DNA from: Arion vulgaris
Taxonomy: Eukaryota; Mollusca; Gastropoda; Stylommatophora; Arionidae
DNA length: 64,000 nt
Assembly: GCA_020796225.1 (NCBI GenBank)
Contig: CM036753.1
Span: 74,095,865-74,159,864, forward strand
Direction: 5' to 3'
Positions 1 to 11,521 of this stretch are shown here, piece after piece (position 1 is the stretch's first letter; each line of letters begins with the position of its first letter). The notes under the pieces were generated by a model that worked only from the letters and a program-made list of their open reading frames with translations, searched no databases and was not told the origin of the DNA. The position numbers were made by a program, and so were the translations under genes.

Positions 1-213
1 GTGACATCATTCAAGCTAACCAGTGCTTGGTAGTCTACAGTTGGTGACAGCATTCAAGCTAACCAGTGCTTGGTAGTCTACAGTTGGTGATATCATTCAA
101 GCTAACCAGTGCTTGGTAGTCTACAGATAGTGACATCATTCAAGCTAACCAGTGCTTGGTAGTCTACAGATAGTGACATCATTCAAGCTAACCAGTGCTT
201 GGTAGTCTACAGT
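1..213. repeat. 43-bp minisatellite, about 5 copies, cut by window edge
   Basis: Units beginning GTGACATCATTCAAGCTAAC recur every 43 bases with few changes (for example GACATC/GACAGC/GATATC). The first unit starts at base 1, so the array probably continues to the left. It ends near GGTGACCACGCC. No coding sense is apparent. Confidence 0.9.
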
Positions 214-838
214 TTGGTGACCACGCCAGAACTTAGTATTATCAACAAGACAGCCCTGAGGGGATTGACTTTGACCTAAATAGAGAGACAGTTGCAACTA
301 AATAGAAAAAAAAAAGACATAAACAAGAAATATTCAAGGCGGTTCGATCGAAAAGGAGACATTTCAAATAAAAGGGACATACTCAAGGACTTCTGAACAG
401 AAACATTCATGTTCATATTTTGTTGGCAGAAGAGATAAGTAGACCATAATATTTAATACGATTATATTTACGGTTGTATTTTTGGATATAGAGGTGTCTT
501 AATATGATGAGGTAATATACTTTATATATATTTGTTTTTCAGGAAGATTGGTTGTTTTAAATTTAGATATGGAGAAAATTGACAAATGCTAAACAGAACC
601 ATAAATAATCAACTGATTTGCATGTTTATATATATGAATGTATATTTTTGTATTGAAATAAGCAAATGAATAAATAAAAGTTGAGAATCAGATTGATTCT
701 CACATAGAGGTATAATATCTTTGACGGTCGTTTTAAATTGGATTATATTCTATGTTAGAGTGTGATAGTTGTCGAGTTAGTAGTGTTTATGTTGCAGTGA
801 CGAAAGATAAAAGATAATAGGTCAGACCAGAAGCAGTA
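214..838. other. AT-rich stretch, nothing recognised
   Basis: No open reading frame of interest, no tRNA-like boxes and no repeat related to the other families here. Composition is AT-rich with short TA runs. Confidence 0.5.
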
Positions 839-839
839 A

Positions 840-1095
840 CTCAGATTAGACTATTACATAAATGGTACCGTGACATAGGATAGTCCAGCAGCTCATACCA
901 TTACATTATGGCGCCTGTGAACCAGAATTCGAACAGTAGCCCAGATCATACGATTACATAAATGGTGCCGTTGACCCAAGGATAGAACACAGGATAACAG
1001 AACTCAAGCACTTGACGGCTACATAAATGGTGCAGTGACCGAGGATATCAAAGCCAAGAAGCAGTAGCTAGGCAAGCTATACGGTTACACTGTCA
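840..1095 (+). repeat. Degenerate 45-65-bp repeats carrying a PBS-like word
   Basis: The word ACATAAATGGTGCCGTGACC or a close variant occurs near 857, 903, 955 and 1021, followed by an AGGATA-like string. Variants include TGGTACCGTGACA and TGGCGCCTGTGAACC. TGGTGCC...GACC resembles the primer-binding region just after the 5' LTR of some LTR retrotransposons, but I see no clear LTR pair or gag/pol next to it. It may simply be an old minisatellite. Confidence 0.45.
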
Positions 1096-1349
1096 CTACA
1101 CAAAAACGTCATTGTCTCGTATTTATGTGTTGCACTTCTACTTAGAGAGTGCAACACATAGTCTCAACTATATAATATCTAATTATACTACACTAACTAT
1201 CTGGCTAACTGTCCATTCCTCCGCTGCCACCTGGGGAGGGCTATGACAGACTATGACAGATATAATCAAAAAGGCTCATGCTTAGGTTAAAGGTCGTTCT
1301 TCAGCTTAAAGAAGCTTTAATTTTCTACAAAATAAACAAACAAGAGATA

Positions 1350-3540
1350 CTGTAGTACTCAAGGCAAGCCACAGCACCGCTCCAGGGCCTGATGGTGTCC
1401 AATATCATCACATCAAACAGCTGGACGAGACTGTTATTAATGCAGTTGTGGTGGATTTTAATAAAAGTGTACAGAATGCTGTGGTACCCGAAGATTGGCT
1501 TCATAGTTATTTACGACCGCTCCACAAACATGGAAGGATCCTAAACTGCTCAGCAGCTACCGAATACTCACCTTGCAAAATGTATATGGCAAATTACTAG
1601 AGAAGATAGTGGCCAGAAAGGTAATGTGTCACTTGGAGAATGACCACATTCTCCTTGACACTTTGGGTAGCTACCGGCCAATGAAAGGGACATGGTACAA
1701 TGCTGGCACGTTTGCATATGATGTTTATGAAGGCTTCAAATCCAAGCAAGAGACTGTTGCTGTGGCCATCGACTTGGAGGATGCTTATAACAAGGTGAAT
1801 TATTCAATAATGGTGCGCTCTTTGATTAAATGTAAAGTTAATCCTTGGCTGGTAAACTGGATAGCTGCTTCTTTAATGGAGAGAACCGTTGCACCCGTTT
1901 AGGAACATGGACATCGGATCCTGCTCGTATATGCCGGGATTACCCCAGGGTTCTCCTCTATCACCCGTGTTGTTTAATATTTACACAGCAAATGTAGCTA
2001 AAATTCAGCCAACCGGATTGGGTCGGACATTGACATTTGCAGATGATATCTTAATATATAGGACTGGGTCAGATAGACGAGAGATGGTTGACGACATTCA
2101 GAAAACATTGCATACCATCTCGGGTTGGTGTAGAGAGTCTCGCTCTCAGGTCAATCCTGAAAAGCGTGTATGTTGTGGTGCTCGTTGAATAATCACATCG
2201 TCAAGGCTGACCTACCCTGTGTAATCTTTGATGAACATACCATCGAGCGCAGAGACAGGCTTCGCTATCTTGGAATAACCTTTGATCGTAGTCTATCTTT
2301 CAAACACCATATTGAACAGACGATACAACGGTGCAAGCGTGGTCTTGCGGCTCTCAAAGTTATGGTGGCCGCACACCTTGAGCAGAGACTACTTGCCCTT
2401 TGTTCGATCGACTGGTAATGTCAGTGGTAGATTACGGACTCGGAATTCTTACGATATCAAGATCACAATGTGAACGACTTGAACGGGTTCAGAATGAAGG
2501 TATGCGTATAGTTCTGGGCTGCACTAGAGATACCCCATTGTGAAGATGAGATATATGCTTGGCCTTCTGTCACTACGCTCCCGTCATGCAATCGCCCAAA
2601 CCAAGGCATATATGCGGGTTACTTCGGATAAGAGACATCCACTTCACAGGAACACTAATGATGTTAAGGGCACGAGAATCAAGCGTGGCATGTCGTGGAT
2701 GGCCCAGGCTGAGAGAACGATTGGCCAGGTGACTACGGTTGCGACTCTACCAAAAGGGAAGAATGGATCCCAACAGATGGAAGCATGATGAACTATCTCA
2801 AAGTTATCATTACTCTTGGAAGAGAATGTAGAGATTGGGGCAACATGAAGGCTGATCTCGCAGTTAAGCAGCTGATGAAGATAATGCAAGGGATGATGAT
2901 GTTGTTGTATATACCGATGGGTCGGTTCAACGTGGTGAGAAATCCGGCTGGGGTTTCTTGGCTAATGCGCATGGTAGGGTTGTTGCAGAGCGAAGTGGAG
3001 CATACAGGACAACTACTTCTAGTATGAGGATGGAGGTTGAGGCCGTTACTGCTGCCTCCATTGGATTTCTGGGACTTCATTTACTGGGGCAGTTGTTGTA
3101 TCTGACTCTCAGTCGATGCTTCACAAGATCCAGAAGGGCAGGTTTCGGTATGAGTGGATGTCGTCTATAGAAGTTTCTAACCTCCAGCGGCTTACGTGGA
3201 TATACTGTCCTGGGCATGCGGGTGTTTACGGTAATGAGAGAGCGGACAGGCTTGCATCAACAGCATCGATTGTTGGGGAGTTGAAGATGGATAAGGGGAT
3301 ATTCTTCGGTCTCTTCGAGACTCTCTGTTGGATGAGGACACTAAAATCGATGTTGAATCGATCAAGCGATTTAAGCAGTTTGGAATTACCCTTGTTCAAG
3401 TCGAACTGGATGCCTGAGAGGCAGAGTGAGAGGTGTGTTTAATCAGCGAGCCACAGGAACCATCAGTATGCATACTCTTCGATATCTGTTGGGGAGACTG
3501 AGCACCTATGGTTTGCCCGGAGTGCAATGACGTCAGTTTA
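1350..3540 (+). pseudogene. Broken non-LTR retrotransposon (LINE) with reverse transcriptase and RNase H
   Basis: This is the best-preserved ORF2-type remnant. Reverse-transcriptase motifs appear in order in shifting frames: STAPGPDGV (about 1372-1402), AIDLEDAYNKVN (about 1768-1803), GLPQGSPLSPVLFN (about 1936-1977) and FADDIL (2036-2053, catalytic Asp-Asp at 2042-2047). Then follow RRDRLRYLGITFD (thumb side) and an RNase H domain with YTDGS (about 2906-2920), MRMEVEA (about 3023-3043), SDSQSML (about 3100-3120) and GHAGVYGNERAD (about 3213-3247). An encoded RNase H with this arrangement is typical of I/Jockey-type LINEs; the exact clade is not determined. Stops or frameshifts near 1900, 2188 and 2418, and more later, break the frame. 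No endonuclease domain is visible upstream, so the copy looks 5' truncated. It is inactive. Confidence 0.9.
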
Positions 3541-3608
3541 GTAACCAATAACCAATAACTGTAGTATACCAGAATGTTTGTGTGTTCGATATTGTCTGTT
3601 TCTGTGCA

Positions 3609-4063
3609 GGGATCTCTATAGCGTAGAGGTTAGGTGATCGCTTGTTGTTCTAAAAGTACTGGGTTCGCTTCCCGGTGGAGCCAGCCGGATATATTCTCCA
3701 GAGATCTCTGATCTCAGTGTAGTGAGAGATCTAGTTCCTGTCCTATCGGGGAATGATATTAAAACGTAGGTCCTATGATCAAGTTTAGCACATACAAAAC
3801 GATATGCAGTTCAAAATCAAGAAGACAGGCTGGAAAACCGCTGCCCAAGTAAAATTCATTAGAAAGATCTTGTTAAAAAAATGCCTACAAAATAATTTCT
3901 CCATCATCTAAATTACACGATGGACCATAGCTGCCGCTACGGAGTTCATGCGCTGTAGCTGAGTTCTTCCCGTGTAAGAAAGATATTGATTGGAGCCCAT
4001 ATGGTTATTCACCGAAATGCAATGATGATTTTTCTATCAATCAATCAATCAATCAATCAATCA
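3609..4063 (+). mobile_element. SINE-A, near full length
   Basis: The tRNA-like head has an A-box-like TAGCGTAGAGGTTAGG and a B-box-like GGTTCGCTTCC, spaced as in an internal RNA polymerase III promoter. The body contains words shared by all SINE-A copies: CAGAGATC near the head, CCTATCGG, CCGCTGCCC and GAGCCCATATGGTTATTCA. It ends in (ATCA)n at 4036-4063. About 455 bp is long for a SINE. Such elements rely on a LINE for mobility. The copy is diverged from its relatives at 35 kb, 39 kb and 44 kb. Confidence 0.85.
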
Positions 4064-4127
4064 TATTGTAAATAATATCACTATCAAGTTTGTGTATCTT
4101 ACTTATATTGCCTGTAATAGCACATGC

Positions 4128-4314
4128 CATTTGGGAAAAGAAAACGTTGAAGACCAAAGACCACTCTTCGAAGAACAATCCTACAAGAAAGGAAACTATT
4201 GGGATGTAAAACCATACGAGATCTCCAACTGCTAGCAAAGAACCGCATCATATGGAAATCTAAAACCTCTGCCCTAAGTGCCGCCTTTGGCACGAAAGGA
4301 ATAAACTAACTAAC
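4128..4314 (+). pseudogene. 5'-truncated LINE C-terminal fragment with target-site duplication
   Basis: Reads PFGKRKR (stop) RPKTTLRRTIL, then LLGCKTIRDLQLLAKNRIIW and KTSALSAAFGTKGIN before a stop, the style of a LINE ORF2 carboxyl end (K/R-R-G-R-P-x-T...). It finishes in a short (TAAC)n tail. Flanking direct repeats TAATAGCACATGC (4115-4127) and TAATAGCACCTGC (4315-4327) match at 12 of 13 bases, as expected for target-primed reverse transcription. Antisense frames here are shadows. Confidence 0.8.
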
Positions 4315-4512
4315 TAATAGCACCTGCAGATTTATTTATTTTATATTGTAACCTAGTGAGTTCAGTTTACATTTATTCTATCATACAATTCTAAAAAATG
4401 CTTGTACAAAATAAAACTTTTTATGTGCAGCACAGTAATGTTGTTTCTACATAAACCTGTTTCATATTTGAACTTGTTTTCTGTATGCATTTTCAGACAT
4501 ATATAAAGACAA

Positions 4513-4853
4513 TGGAGTCTCTAAGGTGTACATGTTAGGTGCTCTCCCTTCTTGTCCCAATGCTATTCAATTCGCTCCCTCGTGGAGCCATAGGGATATT
4601 TTTGCAGAGATCCCTGAGCTCAGTGTAGGTGAGATCCGGTTTCTTGTCCTATCGGAGACGGACGATAAACCGTAGGTCCAGTGTTCTATTTGAGCACGTA
4701 AAAGAACCATTGGCATTTTAAAATTGAGAGGAACAAGCTGGATAGCCGCTGCTCGTGCAAAATTTAATCAGAAAAGGATAAAAAATAATATTTCTACAAA
4801 ATATAATCACCGTCTTCCAAATTACATCGGAACCCTCGCCGGTGCTAAGGAGT
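4513..4853 (+). mobile_element. SINE-A, 3' truncated
   Basis: The head is diverged (AGGTGTACATGTTAGGTGC in place of the A box, B-box region ATTCAATTCGCTCCC), followed by the family body: CAGAGATCCCTGAGCTCAGTG, CCTATCGGAGACGGACGAT, AGCCGCTGCTCGTGC. It stops around GGTGCTAAGGAG, before the (ATCA)n tail. Confidence 0.8.
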
Positions 4854-4921
4854 AATATCACTAGCAGGTTTGTATATCTTATATTGTCTGTCATCTTACT
4901 AGCAGGTAATGTGTTCAAGGT

Positions 4922-5191
4922 GAGCAAGTTAAAAGAACCCGTAGGAATTTAAAATCGAGAAGAGCAGTCTGTAAAGCGGCTGCCCGTGCACAGTTTAATT
5001 AGAAAAGAACGAAAAAATAAAATTCCTACAAAATATCATTACAATCTTCCAACTTCCATCAGGACCCTCGCCTGTGCTACGGAGTTTGTGCACTGCAGCT
5101 GAGATTTTTCTGTGTAAAAAAGAGATCGAAGCACACATGGTTACTCAGCGAAGGACAAAGATGATGGTCCTATCAATCAATCATCAATCAT
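4922..5191 (+). mobile_element. SINE-A, 5' truncated
   Basis: Begins within the body (AAAAGAACCCGTAGG, GCGGCTGCCCGTGC) and runs to the 3' end (GATCGAAGCACACATGG) and an interrupted ATCA tail. The sequence between this and the previous copy (4854-4921, AATATCACTAGCAGGTTTG) also occurs at 4075-4115, so part of this neighbourhood was duplicated. Confidence 0.8.
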
Positions 5192-5989
5192 AAAGATAAT
5201 GTGTTTAAAAAATGTCTTTTAAAAGATTGTTCTTCAATATACGTATAAACCAGAATCCACATTTGTTGTTGGTGTTATTGCTCTAGTGATAATAAATGAC
5301 TATATAAGACATTCCTCAGTTTTCTTATCCTGTTGGTTAAAGAAATATTGAATAGAATTATAATTACAAAAAAATGATACGGCTGTAGTAAACACATAGA
5401 AAGCAGGTCCAGATATATGATGAATTGAATTCTAACATAACCACATACTAGATCCACACTTGCTAAGCTAGACAGCTAAAATATAGCTTGATCATAAAGC
5501 ACTTAACTTGAGCTACAGGAAATAATTCGCATTTGCAGATAGTTTGCGTGCTGGCGATATATCTATACGATTTTGCGTGCAGAAATAAAACACGCGTACA
5601 ATCACACAAACTCATATACGTAAGCCCGTGGACGGTAACTCTGAGGACAAGATCCAAAATCAACGGTGGTGACGGTGTGGGCAGGAGGGAGATGCCCATC
5701 TGGTGGTAGGTTGATTAATTCTTGTTATATTTTTACTATTATGGTTCACACACACACACGCTACTTATGAAATGGCATCTACTGACTCAGATTACTGTCC
5801 TGAAGAAGAATATATGTGCTAGTTCTTTATAAGCTGTTTACTAGATCACTTCTGCATAATTTTCTCTTATTTATTAATTACTTATTAATTTGTGTCTTCA
5901 GAGTATGGAAATATTTAGAACTAACAAATTTCCTGATTACTTCTTTGTATATTGTTCAAATAAATTGATTTTTGTATCTCTTCAAGGTG
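5192..5989. other. No recognisable feature
   Basis: Only a short CA run near 5747-5760. Small frames on the minus strand have no recognisable motif. Confidence 0.5.
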
Positions 5990-6660
5990 CGTATCCTTTA
6001 TGTTGCTCTCTTTGCAGCACATCTGAGATTCACTCTGTCCCTTGCCAGTTCACCCACTTCGTCGATGGTCATGTTCATGGTTTCTTTAATATCTTGTAAC
6101 CATCTTCTTCTTGATCTGCCTCTGCGTCCTGGGACCCTGCCCTCTAGTATTGTTCTTTCCAGGCCATCGTGACGCTTGATGTGACCAAAGTATGTAATTT
6201 TTCTGTATAGTATGTTGTTTATCAGCCAATTCTCTTTAACATTCAGTTCTTTCAGGACATGTGTGTTCTTTCTTTTTCTGTCCATGGTATTCGTAGGATC
6301 TTTCTGTAGCATTTAGTTTCGAAGGACTGGATTTTCGTTCTTAATTTTTGTGTAATAATCCATGATTCGCAACCATAAGTAGCCACTGGGAAAATGCGTG
6401 CTCTCAATATTTTTAATTTTAGTATTTTGCTGGTGTTTTGCCACATGTTCTTCATTGTGTTTAACTTCTTGATTGCTATTGCCAATCTTCTTGAGATCTC
6501 TTTGGAGCAGTCACGTTATTGTTAATTATTGAGCCCAGATATTCGTAGCTCTTTACACATTGGAGTTCTTCATTGTTTACTTGGATGTTAGGTGAGCCTT
6601 TGCTTTGTCAGTTGACATGATTTTTGTTTTTGTGTATTCAAATATAGATGTTGGTCTTCA
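5990..6660 (-). pseudogene. LINE ORF2 C-terminal fragment, frameshifted
   Basis: Read on the minus strand: VNNEELQCVKSYEYLGSIIN, then YGCESWIITQKL, ETKCYRKILRIPWTEKERTH, a frameshift near 6300, then FGHIKRHDGLERTI and GRRGRSRRRWLQDI. These are the thumb and post-RT segments of LINE ORF2. The catalytic FADD region is missing, so this is a 5'-truncated, dead copy. Confidence 0.85.
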
Positions 6661-6864
6661 CTATGTTTCTTGGTCGTATATATTTTTTGTATATATCATG
6701 TAAATATGAAGGTTCTAAGATATGATATTTCCTATTTCTTACCTTTCTTTGCGACTGTGCAATAATTTGAAATTTAAAGAAAATTATATTTTATCATCAA
6801 CACAACTAGGTCACTGCTATCACATATTACATCAGACTGATATTTAAATCATATAGCTTGATAG

Positions 6865-7106
6865 TCAATTCAATTAGCGTCTAACTATATATAACATGTC
6901 TATTACATTCAATTAGCCGTCTAACTATATATAACATGTCTATTACATTCAATTAGCCGTCTAACTATATATAACATGTCTATTACATTCAATTAGCCGT
7001 CTAACTATATATAACATGTCTATTACATTCAATTAGCCGTCTAACTATATATAACATGTCTATTACATTCAATTAGCGTCTAACTATATATAACATGTCT
7101 ATTTTT
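6865..7106. repeat. 40-bp minisatellite, about 6 copies
   Basis: Unit with ATTCAATTAGCCGTCTAACT followed by ATATATAACATGTCTATTAC. Copies are nearly identical except for GCC/GC length changes. The last unit is interrupted by a SINE-E whose target duplication lies in the array sequence, so the array is older than that SINE. Confidence 0.9.
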
Positions 7107-7363
7107 GGCATGTGTGTTGTCGGGGTCCACAAGGGAATACAAAAATAGTAACACTGTGATCGACTAGGCATGTCGTAAGAGGCGACTTAGGTAGTGGTCT
7201 AGGGAAGCTACCCTAGTAAATAAAAGCGTCGCAGAAAACGGATGTGCTGGCCTACTTGTAGGCGTATAACTGACAAAACGAACAATCACTATTAGGCTCA
7301 GATCACATACAAATCACAACAAGTGGTTAAGAAGTGGTCGATATGGAGTGTTAGAAGAAGAAG
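7107..7363 (+). mobile_element. SINE-E with target-site duplication
   Basis: Contains the family core GGCATGTCGTAAGAGGCGAC, the block GATGTGCTGGCCTACTTGTA and CTCAGATCACATAC, and ends in AGAAGAAG. Flanks ATGTCTATTTTT (7095-7106) and ATGTCTTTTTT (7364-7374) differ by one base and look like a target duplication. Confidence 0.8.
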
Positions 7364-7401
7364 ATGTCTTTTTTATTGCAAGTAATATATATAACTGCTA
7401 G

Positions 7402-7567
7402 CAGTGGCGACTCGTCATTAAGGACCAGTGGGGCCGGGCCCCACCAAAAATAATGAGTACCGTGTATTTATCATTTTATAAATTAAAACATAACCTAACC
7501 TAAAACCGTGATTTTTCCGAAAATTTGTGTCTGGCCCCACCAACAAAATGAGCACGAGCCGCCACTG
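7402..7567 (+). mobile_element. hAT-like MITE, copy 1
   Basis: A 166-bp element bounded by CAGTGGCGACTCGT and ACGAGCCGCCACTG, an inverted repeat. It is flanked by ACTGCTAG (7394-7401) and GCTGCTAG (7568-7575), an 8-bp duplication with one mismatch, the length typical of hAT transposons. It has an internal GGGGCCGGGCCCC near the left end and no coding capacity. Confidence 0.85.
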
Positions 7568-7816
7568 GCTGCTAGTAATAGAGCAGGTCATCAAAAATAA
7601 CCAAAAAATCTATAAAAATCCATGAACGTTTACGAGTTAATATACCCAATAATGTAAATTTCTGTGCACATCTGACATCAGTGTGAGTAAGAATCATTAC
7701 GTGATGAAACAGTGGCTGTTGCATGCAATGTTAACAACAGATTATAAGAATGGGAAGGAAAACCTTTTCTATACCTTTAGTAGATCCGAAACAAACATAC
7801 TTGTCATCTGCTCATT

Positions 7817-8022
7817 TTTTTTTTTTTTCCAGAAGCACTTGAGCTTTTCAGCTCTTCGGCTCAGTGCCATGGACATCGTAACCCTTCAGTTCGGTGCCAC
7901 GAACACCGTAAATCTGGGGAATCTGTGGCTTTTTTGCCATCCCGCGGAATTGAACCCGCACACACAGAGGGATACTCACCGTAGTCCAACGCGATACGAA
8001 CACGCTGGGCAGACGGGCTTCT
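7817..8022 (-). mobile_element. SINE-D, full length, with target-site duplication
   Basis: On the minus strand: tRNA-like head with B-box-like GGTTCAATTCC, body AAATCTGG/CACCGTAA (complement), end AAGTGCTTCTGG, then an A-run (seen as T-run at left). Flanked by TCTGCTCATT (7807-7816) and TCTGCACATT (8023-8032), 9 of 10 identical. Confidence 0.85.
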
Positions 8023-8035
8023 TCTGCACATTAAA

Positions 8036-8779
8036 ACCGGCCTAAGGTGAATTTTTGTCAAACCTATGAACCGTGAACAACCTCGATTTCAATATTAGAA
8101 AAATTTCGGAAAAATAAGTGATGTTACACTGCAAGATGGCATTTTTGTTAGGTCTGTTGTTCTACAATTAATGAGAGACTCTTCATTTGAGGCACTGCTC
8201 AGCGAAAACGAAAGCTTCGCTTGAACACAATTGAAACAGGTGACAGATACATTTTTGGGCAATGTAAAATCTCCAGAATACAAAGGCATTGTGGCATCTA
8301 TTGGGGCGCATATCACGAAATGGGGAGAAATATTTCCCTCATGCTGCACTTTCTATATTCCCATGTAGACATTTTCTCTGACAGTCTTGTGTCTGTGAGT
8401 GGCAAACACAGGGTAAATTTCACCAAAAATTATTAAGAAAGAGAAGACATTTATAAAAGGATGTGTTAGATTTATTGTAGAGGTCTGACAAGGGAGACTT
8501 CACAATCATCATACAATCAAAGTCATCAGGATTGTTATTCTAAGTAAAGTAAACTCTTCCAAGAAGACTTACACTTTGCATTTATATGCTAATTATAAAG
8601 TAACCTTTTTGTCTCGAAACATATGATACGTTATAGATAAAACATAATAAATCAGAATGTGAATTCGCATGGAAAACTCTATAGGATACACCCACTCTCT
8701 TAAAGAAAGGAAACAAAAAAGTTAAAATTTGTTCTACAGTGTTATAATTATCCCATGCATACCAACTCTCCAACATCAG
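8036..8779. other. No recognisable feature
   Basis: Several short frames, none with a known motif. No repeat relationship found to the rest of the window. Confidence 0.45.
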
Positions 8780-9058
8780 CATAAGAAAGAAAGTCGGCAC
8801 AGAACCTTGCTTGAATTACATTGAGAAACAAAGAATGAAGTGGTTTGGCCACTTAATAAGAATGCATCTAAACCCCACAGTATACAGAGTCTTCTACAAC
8901 AGAACATCAGGAAAGAAGGAAAGAGGAAGACCACGAAAAAGATGGTTAGATTGCATAGCAGAATACTGTGAAAGAGCAAAAATAGCAATCACTGAAGCCA
9001 CCAGAACAGCGCAAGACAAAAACAGAAGACCACGACACTGGGCAACAACCCTGTAGAA
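8780..9058 (+). pseudogene. LINE ORF2 C-terminus leading into a minisatellite
   Basis: Reads RKKVGTEPCLNYIEKQRMKW, then FGHLIRM, KKERGRPRKRWLDC and EATRTAQDKNRRPRHWATTL followed by a stop. This is the tail of a LINE ORF2 with the usual RGRPRKRW block. The last codons and the bases after the stop are the seed of the 45-bp array that follows. Only about 90 codons survive. Confidence 0.85.
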
Positions 9059-10602
9059 GTGTGACGACAGAAAACCACAACACTGGGCAACAACCCGGTA
9101 ACAGTGTGACGACAGAAGACCACGACACTGGACAACAACCCGGTAACAGTGTGAGGATAGAAAACCACAACACTGGGCAACAACCCGGTAACAGTGTGAC
9201 GACAGAAAACCACAACACTGGGCAACAACCCGGTAGCAGTGTGACGACAGAAAACCACGACACTGGGCAACAACCCGGTAGCAGTGTGACGACAGAAAAC
9301 CACGACACTGGGCAACAACCCGGTAACAGTGTGACGACAGAAAACCCCAACACTGGGCAACAACCCGGTAACAGTGTGACGACAGAAAACCACAACACTG
9401 GGCAGCAACCCGGTAGCAGTGTGACGACAGAAAACCACGACACTGGGCAACAACCCGGTAACAGTGTGACGACAGAAAACCACAAAACTGGGCAACAACC
9501 CGGTAACAGTGTGACGACAGAAGACCACGACACTGGACAACAACCCGGTAACAGTGTGAGGATAGAAAACCACAACACTGGGCAACAACCCGGTAACAGT
9601 GTGACGACAGAAAACCACAACACTGGGCAACAACCCGGTAGCAGTGTGACGACAGAAAACCACGACACTGGGCAACAACCCGGGAGCAGTGTGACGACAG
9701 AAAACCACGACACTGGGCAACAACCCGGTAACAGTGTGACGACAGAAAACCCCAACACTGGGCAACAACCCGGTAACAGTGTGACGACAGAAGACCACGA
9801 CACTGGACAACAACCCGGTAACAGTGTGACGACAGAAAACCACAACACTGGGCAACAACCCGGTAACAGTGTGACGACAGAAAACCAAAACACTGGGCAA
9901 CAACCCGGTAGCAGTGTGACGACAGAAAACCACGACACTGGGCAACAACCCGGTAACAGTGTGACGACAGAAAACCCCAACACTGGGCAATAACCCGGTA
10001 GTAGTGTGACGACAGAAAACCACGACACTGGGCAACAACCCGGTAGCATTGTGACGACAGAAAACCACGACACTGGGCAACAACCCGGTAACAGTGTGAC
10101 GACAGAAAACCCCAACACTGGGCAATAACCCGGTAACAGTGTGACGACAGAAAACCCCAACACTGGGCAATAACCCGGTAACAGTGTGACGACAGAAGAC
10201 CACGACACTGGGCAACAACCCGGTAACAGTGTGACGACAGAAAACCCCAACACTGGGCAATAACCCGGTAACAGTGTGACGACAGAAGACCACGACACTG
10301 GACAACAACCCGGTAACAGTGTGACGACAGAAAACCACAACACTGGGCAACAACCCGGTAGCAGTGTGACGACAGAAAACCACGACACTGGACAACAACC
10401 CGGTAGCAGTGTGACGACAGAAAACCACGACACTGGGCAACAATCCGGTAGCATTGTGACGACAGAAAACCACAACACTGGGCAACAACCCGATAACAGT
10501 GTGACGACAGAAAACCACAACACTGGGCAACAACCCGGTAACAGTGTGACGACATAAAACCACGACACTGGGCAACAACCCGGTAACAGTGTGACGACAA
10601 AA
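9022..10602. repeat. 45-bp minisatellite, about 35 copies, with higher-order structure
   Basis: Unit GTGACGACAGAAAACCACGA plus CACTGGGCAACAACCCGGTAACAGT. Its first unit, GAAGACCACGACACTGGGCA, is in frame with the LINE C-terminus (RPRHWATTL, stop). Since 45 is divisible by 3, long frames stay open on both strands; this is not evidence of genes. A run of six unit variants starting at 9121 recurs at 9526, a 9-unit (405-bp) higher-order repeat. Some units carry CAA-to-TAA changes (about 9990, 10125, 10170, 10260). Confidence 0.95.
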
Positions 10603-11521
10603 GAAGAAAGAAGAAAAAGAATACCAACACTTTGCTACCAATGTTAAACATTGACTCCATCTAAGATTATTGAGAGAAAAACTATAATTATGTATGAGGA
10701 GGTTGAGCAAAAGCTATCAGTTTCAGTTTGAGATATCTTCATTGCACTCAGGACATGCCCAAAGGTGTCCATATATCCTTCGCATTATCTTTAACAGCGT
10801 CCAGCAACTGATCGTACCAGTTCGATGTTGATTGATGAGAATCACTCCTATACCCATTGTGCTGTTCTTTTCTGTTCACTCCAATCTTCAATCCCGTAAT
10901 CTAGCAGTTGACGTTATCAAAAAGCTATCAATGTTTTAATAAGAGATAGAATGGTAGCCATATACATAAGAACAGTTTTAGGAAACGCATCGACATAAGA
11001 TATTCTGAGAGACATACAATAGAAGAAATCGGTCATCATATGAGAAAGAAGTTCAGACAGCTACTTATTTCCTTCTACAACAGTTACAGTTCTGGCTTGA
11101 GAGCACAAGAAAGACATAGACATATTGATAAAGAACGTGAAAGAAATTCAGCAACAACATAGACTTACATCCACCGCTGCCATATATTTAACTCAACAAC
11201 GAAAACTTCAACTTCCCGAAATGTTTCACAGCATGTGACTAGACATGACAAGTGCTTCCAGATAAACTTAGCTTATCTGTGAGCAGTCATTCATTTTCTG
11301 TTGGTGTTGTGATGATAGTGGTTAGGGTGGGGATAAGAATGCTAGAATAAAATGATATAACAAAAATTTCAGGAATAAAGCTATCACAAAAGAGATGTAT
11401 TATTTAAGAATGCACAAAAAGTAGTAATATCAATATTTGTATCTGCCAAATACGTTTTCTATGACTCGATTTTCCCCAGTACGATTTCCATCGGCTAGCT
11501 CGCATGGCTTCATCTTCCTTA
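10603..11521. other. No recognisable feature
   Basis: Unique AT-rich sequence. A weak plus-strand frame near 11050-11160 has no motif I recognise. Confidence 0.45.

Noticed and set aside
1573..2418. Active reverse transcriptase
   Set aside because: The motifs are good, but the frame is broken repeatedly and the 5' half of the element is absent.
8894..10660. Long open frames of 540-588 codons (minus) and 310 codons (plus) across the 45-bp array
   Set aside because: The unit length is a multiple of three, so frames stay open automatically on both strands. The frames are overlapping and antisense, and the array derives from a LINE tail.
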